A stretch of 14,353 nt of DNA. Origin: Euryarchaeota archaeon UBA105. Its GTDB lineage: Archaea; Thermoplasmatota; Poseidoniia; Poseidoniales; Thalassarchaeaceae. The stretch spans positions 1 to 14,353 of the forward strand of contig DALV01000007.1 of NCBI GenBank assembly GCA_002496905.1, read 5' to 3'. The position numbers and the translations under genes are program-made. Every line of letters begins with the position of its first letter. Position 1 is the stretch's first letter. Shown here piece after piece: positions 7,620-13,231 of this stretch. Under the pieces are notes generated by a model. The model ran no database searches and had not been told where the DNA came from. It saw only the letters and a program-made list of their open reading frames with translations.

Positions 7620-7704
7620 GCAGGTGTACCCGAGTGGTCAAAGGGGGAGGGCTCAAGATCCTCTGCGTAGTGCTTCGCAGGTTCAAATCCTGCCGCCTGC
7701 ACCA
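7620..7704 (+). tRNA. tRNA-Leu (anticodon CAA)
   Basis: Complete type II cloverleaf of 85 nt including an encoded CCA (7702-7704). The acceptor is 7620-7626 paired with 7694-7700 (one G-U). The D stem is CCC/GGG (7629-7631, 7643-7645) with an 11-nt D loop containing GTGG. The anticodon stem is 7647-7651/7659-7663 with loop CTCAAGA and anticodon CAA at 7654-7656, reading UUG. The variable region is 13 nt (7664-7676). The T stem is GCAGG/CCTGC with loop TTCAAAT. The long variable region and A73 agree with leucine identity. No intron is present. The downstream CDS on the other strand ends 2 nt away. Confidence 0.96.
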
Positions 7705-7706
7705 AC

Positions 7707-7949
7707 TTATTCCCACTTCTCTGTGAACTCCCAGTTGTAGGCATATTCGTTGAGAGAGAAAGCCTTGTTTTCTGTACGCCACTTCTTCTCTTCCATTTCG
7801 GCTGCTAAGTTTTTGTTGTCTTCTTCTAGCCAAGTTAGCCATGCCTCAAGGCACCTAACTAACAAGTCTAGTATGTCGTCTTGTTTTCGTTCCATAATCA
7901 GATCGGAATCAACGTAACACAAACCTTCGGTCCACTCAGGGTATTTCAA
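7707..7949 (-). CDS. Small acidic/tryptophan-rich protein of unknown function
   Basis: An 80-residue reading frame that I do not recognise. The likely start is TTG 7949, which overlaps the end of the upstream HAD gene by 14 nt and suggests translational coupling. ATG 7895 is an alternative and would give 62 residues. The protein has one amphipathic helix region (about 19-55, with D-D-I-L-D-L-L and W-L-T-W-L-E-E-D) and a tail rich in aromatic residues ending E-Y-A-Y-N-W-E-F-T-E-K-W-E; five tryptophans in 80 residues is high. No signal peptide, transmembrane segment or metal motif is visible. Overlap with the HAD gene on the same strand and a protein-like composition argue that it is real, but homologues would be needed to confirm it. 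The stop lies 2 nt from the 3' end of tRNA-Leu. Confidence 0.55.
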   Translation of the reverse strand: MKYPEWTEGLCYVDSDLIMERKQDDILDLLVRCLEAWLTWLEEDNKNLAAEMEEKKWRTENKAFSLNEYAYNWEFTEKWE

Positions 7950-8661
7950 CCGCTTGGATAAATTGCTTGAGGAATTCGATTGTTCCAGAAGTTCCTTTTT
8001 GTCGCGTAATAATATCCGCAGCCTCAGCTACTCCGTCATGTTCGTTATTGACCGCTACTGCAAATCCACATAAGTCAAACATTGGAATATCGTTAGCTGC
8101 ATCGCCCACCGCGATAACCCTCGATGGGTCAATGCCTCTCTGTTCCAAGGCAAATTCTACACCTGTGCTTTTGTCAAGGCCAGGCGTGCAAATATGGATT
8201 GCGAATCCGGTTGGCACAATCGATAATTCGTTATACTGAGAGCCTGCTATTGCATCTCTAATGGCCTCGTAATTATCAACTTCTTTCAAACACCATTCGG
8301 TTTCTCGCCAGCGGTTTGACTCGATTCCAGCAGGATCTAATCCATCAATTTGGCTGGCCAACCAATTCGCGGCCTCACGTGTCCGCTTTCCATCTGCAAG
8401 AGCGCGAATTGGAAATCCGGCATGTGTGTCCCACACCATTCCCCCATTTTCTCCGACTACAAATCCGGACACAGCCAAGCTTTGCTGAATCGGAGTCACG
8501 TTGGGTAGAGTTCTCCCACTTGCAAGTGAGATAGTATATCCGAATTGTTCGATTTTTCTAATTAGAGGAATTAATTCTTCTTGGAAGCCTTCGATATCTA
8601 GTAAAGTTCCGTCAATATCGAAGATAATCATCTCGAAGTTGCTCAACTCGGGTAATTCCAC
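7936..8661 (-). CDS. HAD-superfamily phosphatase, archaeal phosphoglycolate phosphatase-like (class IIB)
   Basis: Soluble haloacid-dehalogenase hydrolase of 241 residues. Motif I is D15-I-D17-G-T, where D15 is the nucleophile and D17 the acid/base. Motif II is S48 in L-A-S-G-R. Motif III is K164 in L-D-K-S-T-G. Motif IV is G186-D187-A-A-N-D191. The cap between motifs II and III (about 75-160) and the pattern D-K-S-T-G-V fit the Cof/SPP-like class IIB group that includes archaeal phosphoglycolate phosphatases. The substrate cannot be fixed by sequence; phosphoglycolate, a sugar phosphate or mannosyl-glycerate-type phosphates are all possible. The start listed is GTG 8661; ATG 8631, directly before I-I-F-D-I-D, is a credible shorter start and would leave more room for divergent promoters with the metal ATPase. 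The last 14 nt overlap the small downstream gene. Confidence 0.87.
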   Translation of the reverse strand: MELPELSNFEMIIFDIDGTLLDIEGFQEELIPLIRKIEQFGYTISLASGRTLPNVTPIQQSLAVSGFVVGENGGMVWDTHAGFPIRALADGKRTREAANWLASQIDGLDPAGIESNRWRETEWCLKEVDNYEAIRDAIAGSQYNELSIVPTGFAIHICTPGLDKSTGVEFALEQRGIDPSRVIAVGDAANDIPMFDLCGFAVAVNNEHDGVAEAADIITRQKGTSGTIEFLKQFIQAVEIP

Positions 8662-8705
8662 GTCGTTTCGATTGACTCAACATTGATGATTCCACCGTCG
8701 AAGCG

Positions 8706-11516
8706 TTGTCTTCTTCCCCTCAGGTTGATGTGTCTCCATCTCTTGCATCAATTGTGAATGAGGACGAGTTTCTCATCTTAGATGATGAGGACGATGATTC
8801 GACTCAGGCAAAGCCTGAGTCGTCGAAGCCATCTGAAGTTCAATCAGGAAGCGATAATTCAGCCACAATCGGTTCACTAGGCAGTGGAATTTCTGGTATA
8901 CAGGGATTGCTTGGTGAAGGAGTTAGTAAAATTCTTTCAAGTATTTCTGGTGCTGGTAAGAAAAAAATTGCAAAAGCAGAATCTGTAGAAGAATTGGTTC
9001 TTGATGATGGTTCTCTCGAGGAAGTTAGGCCAATTGCAGGAGAGGGAGCAGATCCTGCGGACTTGATGGAAGCCGAATTAGCAGTCGATGGAATTGAGCA
9101 ATTCGAGTGGCAAATACGAGGTATGGATTGTCCGGATTGTGCAATGAAGGCCACCCGTGCAGTCAATCGATTACCAGGAACAAATGAAGTCGTAGTTTCG
9201 GCAACAGAGGGTAGCGTTAGAGTCAATCTTGATTTAGCTAGAGGAAGAATTTCACGAGTCTCATCAGTTCTAGACAGCCTCGGGCACTCTCCCGATATTG
9301 AATGGCGTTTAGTTCGGGGAAAGACAGCAGGCGAAGTATCTAATCGATTGGGAATCGATCGCAAGGGTCTACGAAATGCCTTGCTTGAAGTTCCAGGAAT
9401 TTTGAACGCTAGTCTCGACGATGGTCGAATCGAATTACAACAAATTCCAACAGATTCGCTAAAAGTTTCAGAAATGACCGAAGAAGGTCTACGCAGATTA
9501 CTAGGAGAATACACCCTTGTAGAGTCGAAAAACAAGCGATTGCGACCCGATCAGGTACAATTGATTGGTGCCGTAATGACGATTCCACTACTGTTCGCTG
9601 TATTCGCAATTGAAATGGCAGAAATGCATTGGTGGGTTGCCGCTGCAATCACTGGTGTGGGCATTTTATTCGCTGGTATGCCGATGTTTCAATCCGCAAT
9701 CGCCAGTATACAAAACCGAGTATTAGGGTTCCAAGTTCTAACCTCTTTAGCGGTTCTTGGTGCGCTATACCTCAAGGAATGGCCTGAGGCTTTGATTGTA
9801 ACAGGATTAGTCGCTCTTGCAGGACATTTGGAAGAGAGCGCCCTAGTACGTGCCCGAGAAGCAATGCAAGGAGGCTTGGATAGACTTCCAAGGCGGGCTA
9901 GATTAGTGGGTGAAGATCAGGATATCGATAAAACACATCATGATGAGTGGACTCCTGTTGCCACCTTAGAACCCGGCGATATAGTAGAGGTTCGGTCTGG
10001 AGAAGTTGTGCCAGTTGATGGAACCGTGGTTGATGGCACAGGAGCAATCGACAAAGCCCCACTCACTGGAGAACCGATGCCAGTTTCGGTAAGCTCCGGC
10101 TCATTTGTTGAAGCCGGTCTGACAATTACACGCGGTCCTCTGCATGTAAAGGCAGAGGCGACCGGCCAAGATACTCGATTGGCCGACCTAATTGAATTAG
10201 TCAGGAAATACCGAGAACGACCCACAAGGACTCAAACAATAATCGAGAGATTCACAGCCATTTGGGTCCCGCTCGTGTTGGTGGGCTCAGCAATTTACGG
10301 AGCGATTACTGGGGATATTGTAGGCATGCTAGTTCTATGGGTTGTATCATGCCCATGTTCACTTCTTCTAGCGGCTCCTGTTCCACATGCTACGGCCCTA
10401 TCCAGTGCCTCAGCAATAGGATTAGTCGCTCGGGGAGGAGATGTGATTGAGGCAGCCGCTGGGATTGAGTTAGCACTTCTTGACAAGACTGGAACACTTA
10501 CTAGCGGGCGCCCTAGATTGGTTTCAATCGCAGTAGCCGGTGATGAGACAGAAGAGAGTGCACTACGAATTGCTGCGGGACTTGAACAGAGAAGCAATCA
10601 CCCTTACGCGACTACAATAATCGAGGCGGCATCTGAGCGTAGTAAGGCGATTACGAAAATTACTGACATCGAGGACGGTGATGCTGGAGTTAGAGGTTCT
10701 ATGCGTGGATTACCTGTTATTCTTGGTCGAGCTGACTGGCTAATGTCGGAGGGCATCAAAATACCATACGAAATCGATTCTGCTCTTGCAGACAGCCGTC
10801 ATGCTGGTTATGGAGCCAGTGTATTGGCAATTGACGGCGAAGCAGTTGCAGCATTCACATTCGCCCACGATGATGCACGCGAAGGCGTTCACGAAATGGT
10901 AGAGAAATTACAGCAACAAGGAATCAGTGTTGAGATACTTAGTGGAGACGAACAAGCATCGGTGGAGGCCTTTGCAGAAAGACTAGGAATTAATCCAGAA
11001 ATTTGTCGCGGTAATGTTGATCCTGAAGGCAAGGCTTCATGGGTTGCAGAGCGAGCAAAACTGAGTCGTACTCTGATGGCTGGAGATGGATTCAATGATT
11101 CTGGAGCGCTTGCTGCAGCAGATATTGGAGTGGCGGTGGGAAGTGGAGAACAGGTAAATTTGGATGCTGCTGATGTTCTAATTCCAGGCGAAGACCCTAG
11201 AGCCCTAGCAAATCTCATTCAACTATCAAAGAGAACTCGACGTGTAGTCAACGCCAATATTGCAGTATCAGTGCTGGTTACTTTGGTGCTAATCATTACC
11301 GCTTTAGCAGGAATCAACACTAGTATTGCAGCAGGAATAGCAATCCACGAAGCCAGCGTGTTCCTAATCATACTCAATGGAATGTTTGTAGCGGGTGCGG
11401 GAGGCAGAAGAATCGGTGTTTTATTCGACCTAGCCAAAGATTTGCTGCTTGATATTCGCGAGGCCTTTGGGGTGCTATTTTCCGGCGGTGAAGGAAGCCC
11501 ACCATCGACCGCTTGA
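8706..11516 (+). CDS. P1B-type heavy-metal transporting ATPase
   Basis: Membrane pump exporting a soft or transition metal with ATP; 936 residues, longer than the usual 650-830. Residues 1-130 are acidic, Ser-rich and probably disordered. An HMA domain follows (about 134-196) with G-M-D-C142-P-D-C145. A second HMA-like fold (about 200-272) has lost its cysteines. Transmembrane helices lie at about 284-302, 309-325, 342-356, 360-376, 517-535, 540-560, 851-870 and 873-896. Catalytic elements are T454-G-E-P, the ion-site C549-P-C551, phosphorylation D593-K-T-G-T-L-T, the N-domain H632-P633, and G793-D-G-F-N-D798. TM8 carries H881-E882, and TM7 lacks the Lys of ZntA-type pumps, so the metal (Zn, Cd, Co or Cu) is left open. 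The start is weak: TTG 8706 is listed, with GTG 8730 or 8754 possible. The six-CxxC protein starts 27 nt after the stop, and the HAD gene is divergent. Confidence 0.93.
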   Translation: MSSSPQVDVSPSLASIVNEDEFLILDDEDDDSTQAKPESSKPSEVQSGSDNSATIGSLGSGISGIQGLLGEGVSKILSSISGAGKKKIAKAESVEELVLDDGSLEEVRPIAGEGADPADLMEAELAVDGIEQFEWQIRGMDCPDCAMKATRAVNRLPGTNEVVVSATEGSVRVNLDLARGRISRVSSVLDSLGHSPDIEWRLVRGKTAGEVSNRLGIDRKGLRNALLEVPGILNASLDDGRIELQQIPTDSLKVSEMTEEGLRRLLGEYTLVESKNKRLRPDQVQLIGAVMTIPLLFAVFAIEMAEMHWWVAAAITGVGILFAGMPMFQSAIASIQNRVLGFQVLTSLAVLGALYLKEWPEALIVTGLVALAGHLEESALVRAREAMQGGLDRLPRRARLVGEDQDIDKTHHDEWTPVATLEPGDIVEVRSGEVVPVDGTVVDGTGAIDKAPLTGEPMPVSVSSGSFVEAGLTITRGPLHVKAEATGQDTRLADLIELVRKYRERPTRTQTIIERFTAIWVPLVLVGSAIYGAITGDIVGMLVLWVVSCPCSLLLAAPVPHATALSSASAIGLVARGGDVIEAAAGIELALLDKTGTLTSGRPRLVSIAVAGDETEESALRIAAGLEQRSNHPYATTIIEAASERSKAITKITDIEDGDAGVRGSMRGLPVILGRADWLMSEGIKIPYEIDSALADSRHAGYGASVLAIDGEAVAAFTFAHDDAREGVHEMVEKLQQQGISVEILSGDEQASVEAFAERLGINPEICRGNVDPEGKASWVAERAKLSRTLMAGDGFNDSGALAAADIGVAVGSGEQVNLDAADVLIPGEDPRALANLIQLSKRTRRVVNANIAVSVLVTLVLIITALAGINTSIAAGIAIHEASVFLIILNGMFVAGAGGRRIGVLFDLAKDLLLDIREAFGVLFSGGEGSPPSTA

Positions 11517-11543
11517 TTAACCGAAACTTGGGGGCATGGAATA

Positions 11544-11933
11544 ATGGACAAGGTCGAGATAGAGTCGAAACACGCTCCTCCACTCGCCGAATGCGCTCAC
11601 TGCGAGCACATGTTGCCGCCTGGTCTAGGCGAGATTGAGTGCGAGGTTTGCGGTGCTGTATGCAAGGTCAGCCATCAGCCAACAATTGACGCACTGAAAG
11701 AGGAGAAGGTGCCTTGTCCTCACTGTCACACAATCTTAGTCGCTGGCACTGATGAGCGTCCAATCGAACTAACCTGCGGCGCCTGTTCTGGTGGCTTCAC
11801 ACTGACTGAGAAAGTGGTCAAGGTCGAGATAGAATGTCCGGGCTGTGATCGAACACTTCGAATACGCCCTAAACCAGGAAAGAGACAACTCACTTGCCCA
11901 GCCTGTGAGACTGGATTTAACGTCACTTTCTGA
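11544..11933 (+). CDS. Small protein with six CxxC pairs (tandem zinc ribbons)
   Basis: Cytoplasmic protein of 129 residues with six CxxC pairs at 17/20, 33/36, 58/61, 78/81, 98/101 and 118/121, and an extra Cys40. Paired in order they make three four-cysteine zinc-ribbon knuckles. The last four pairs are spaced exactly 20 residues apart. C-P-x-C-x-x-x-L/F motifs in the last ribbons resemble MJ0042-type and rubredoxin-like knuckles. No other domain is visible. ATG 11544 is preceded by a GGGGG run 9 nt upstream. It follows the metal ATPase by 27 nt and is probably cotranscribed, which suggests a metal-buffering, metal-delivery or regulatory role; this is inference only. General zinc-ribbon adaptor proteins are common in archaea, so the link to metal transport may be accidental. 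Confidence 0.8.
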   Translation: MDKVEIESKHAPPLAECAHCEHMLPPGLGEIECEVCGAVCKVSHQPTIDALKEEKVPCPHCHTILVAGTDERPIELTCGACSGGFTLTEKVVKVEIECPGCDRTLRIRPKPGKRQLTCPACETGFNVTF

Positions 11934-11942
11934 TTGAAAATG

Positions 11943-11970
11943 GCAATTTCCTCAAGCCTATTGAAATTGC
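11943..11970. repeat. Inverted repeat GCAATTTC / GAAATTGC
   Basis: Perfect 8-bp arms (11943-11950, 11963-11970) around a 12-nt loop, starting 9 bp after the CxxC gene stop. It is the first of three consecutive dyads in this gap. Confidence 0.5.
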
Positions 11971-11987
11971 AGCCTACGGCTGTTTCT
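11970..11987 (+). terminator. Candidate terminator hairpin CAGCC-TAC-GGCTG plus TTTCT
   Basis: A 5-bp GC-rich stem with a three-base loop (11970-11982) is followed at once by TTTCT (11983-11987). It stands 37 bp after the CxxC gene stop, in the right place to end the ATPase operon. The T-tract is short. Confidence 0.4.
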
Positions 11988-12015
11988 GACCCTGCGCTCT
12001 CAAATAGGGGTCAGA
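11985..12015. repeat. Inverted repeat TCTGACCC / GGGTCAGA over the next promoter
   Basis: Perfect 8-bp arms (11985-11992, 12008-12015) with a 15-nt centre that contains most of the candidate TATA element of the coiled-coil gene. The position suits an operator or an RNA hairpin, but neither is proven. Confidence 0.5.
12000..12008 (+). promoter_or_regulatory. Candidate TATA element (TCAAATAGG) of the coiled-coil gene
   Basis: Same 9-mer as upstream of EF-1A (3496-3504), 31 bp before the TTG start at 12040. A start site about 25 bp downstream would give a leader of roughly ten bases. Confidence 0.4.
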
Positions 12016-12039
12016 TACCGTCCAAATGGGGATGGGAAG

Positions 12040-13140
12040 TTGAGCGAGAGCAAGTCTCCTGCCGATAATGACGCCGAAGGCGTCGATGAATTAGCGGCTC
12101 TCAGAGAGGCCCATGTCCGTTCCGCTGCCTCTGCAATCGATACACTGGGCCGCGCTCGTGACCGTTTGGACGATGAGAGCAAGTTGCGCTCAGCAATGCG
12201 AAGAGAGCGAAGAAGGCGAGTCGCAGAAATGGGAGAAAGAGTCGAAGGAATGCGAGGAGCCCTTCGTAAGGCCAATGATATCCTGTTTGAAGAGGAATTA
12301 CATCGAATCGAAGCCGATATGAGGGCAGAACTGGAAGTCGAGATGGAACGTCTCGAAACCGAGGCTCTTGAGCGAGAAGAGCGACTTCTAAGAGAAGAAA
12401 TGCTACACAGGCTACGTCGAGAAGAAAATCGGCTTCGTGAACAATTAGATCTAGAGCGTGATCGAAGAATAGAGGAACACACTGGAAAACTTCGAGAACG
12501 CTTGAAGGGAGAGATGGAAACTGAATTTGAGCGACGCAAAGCCTTCCTCAATGACCGCCTCGAATTAGAGGCGGCTCAAGATATGGAAAGGATGGAGCGT
12601 CGGGTTGAGATGGACCTTAGGGAAGCATCTGAGTCGAAAGTCCATCGTCAAGTTGAATCATATCGTCTTGAGCAAGAAATTGCTATGCGAGACAGATTAG
12701 CAAAGACTCGAAAGGAGAGGGAGAAAGAACTCGAAAAGCAACTTGCTAGCGAAACTAAGTCTCTCGAAAAGGGTATGATTGCAGATGTTGATGTCCGACT
12801 TAAATCACTAGAAGAAGAAGCCGAAGCAGGTCTTCTAGCCGAGTTAGACCGCTGGTTTGCCGCAGAGCGAGAGACAATGGAAGCAGCATTGTTACTCAAG
12901 CGTCAGGAGGTGGCTCTAGAGAAAGAAGTCGAGATGGAACAAAAGTTGTCCGAGACGCGTAAAGAGCGAGAGAAGCAGTTATTTGAGAAATTGGAGAATC
13001 AATTCGCCAAGCGTGAGGAACTCTCAAAGAAGGAAATCAAGGAGATGCTGAAAGCGCTTGAATCTGAATTGAAGGTAAAGTGGGAATCAATACTCGTCGA
13101 GGCACGTCAAAGTGCTTTGGAAAGGTCCAACGGTAACTGA
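12040..13140 (+). CDS. Highly charged long coiled-coil protein of unknown function
   Basis: A 366-residue protein dominated by Glu, Arg, Lys and Leu with no Cys and no Pro beyond residue 7. From about residue 15 to the C-terminus it is predicted to be one long helix, with heptad-like Leu/Met spacing and dense E/R/K runs (for example R-R-E-R-R-R-R at 54-60) that also fit a single alpha-helix. No signal peptide, membrane span or enzymatic motif is visible, so a cytoplasmic filament, scaffold or spacer role is the most that can be said. A short element T-R-K-E-R-E-K occurs twice (223-229 and 306-312), with L two residues before each, suggesting internal duplication. The start is TTG 12040, after a G-rich GGGGATGGGAAG tract; the next in-frame Met is residue 53. 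It is preceded by three dyads and followed by a T-run. Similarity searches would hit many unrelated coiled coils by composition. Confidence 0.8.
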   Translation: MSESKSPADNDAEGVDELAALREAHVRSAASAIDTLGRARDRLDDESKLRSAMRRERRRRVAEMGERVEGMRGALRKANDILFEEELHRIEADMRAELEVEMERLETEALEREERLLREEMLHRLRREENRLREQLDLERDRRIEEHTGKLRERLKGEMETEFERRKAFLNDRLELEAAQDMERMERRVEMDLREASESKVHRQVESYRLEQEIAMRDRLAKTRKEREKELEKQLASETKSLEKGMIADVDVRLKSLEEEAEAGLLAELDRWFAAERETMEAALLLKRQEVALEKEVEMEQKLSETRKEREKQLFEKLENQFAKREELSKKEIKEMLKALESELKVKWESILVEARQSALERSNGN

Positions 13141-13142
13141 TA

Positions 13143-13200
13143 GATTGGTTATTTTTCCTTACTATCAAAGCGTTTACTGTATCAAGAAAACCCCCCAATC
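13143..13200. repeat. Imperfect inverted repeat across the 13141-13231 gap
   Basis: GATTGG (13143-13148) is complementary to CCAATC (13195-13200), and TTTTC (13153-13157) to GAAAA (13186-13190), leaving unpaired bases including part of a C6 run (13191-13196). This could fold as a long imperfect hairpin in the intergenic RNA. Confidence 0.35.
13152..13156 (+). terminator. T-run terminator of the coiled-coil gene
   Basis: TTTTT within TTATTTTTCCTT, 11 bp after the stop codon. Archaeal RNA polymerase can terminate at such non-template T-tracts without a stable hairpin. Confidence 0.4.
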
Positions 13201-13202
13201 TG

Positions 13203-13208
13203 TTTATG
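13203..13208 (+). promoter_or_regulatory. Candidate TATA element for a leaderless transcript
   Basis: TTTATG is centred about 26 bp before the A of ATG 13232, the spacing expected if transcription starts at the start codon. The absence of any Shine-Dalgarno sequence before this gene supports leaderless initiation. Confidence 0.4.
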
Positions 13209-13231
13209 TCTAACACTTCCATCTCCACCAC

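Noticed and set aside
7526..7842. Minus-strand reading frames across the tRNA (with Q-D-L-N-L-R and A-A-G-F-E-P-A motifs)
   Set aside because: These are the well-known spurious translations of the antisense strand of a tRNA-Leu; the cloverleaf explains the sequence.
8840..9535. Minus-strand frame of 231 residues inside the ATPase gene
   Set aside because: Lies entirely within a strongly supported P-type ATPase, has Ser/Arg-rich shadow composition and no recognisable domain.
12000..12551. Minus-strand Ser/Arg-rich frame of 183 residues
   Set aside because: Shadow of the E/R-rich coiled-coil gene: GAG/CGA-rich codons read as Ser and Arg in reverse. The + strand frame is longer and follows promoter-like signals.
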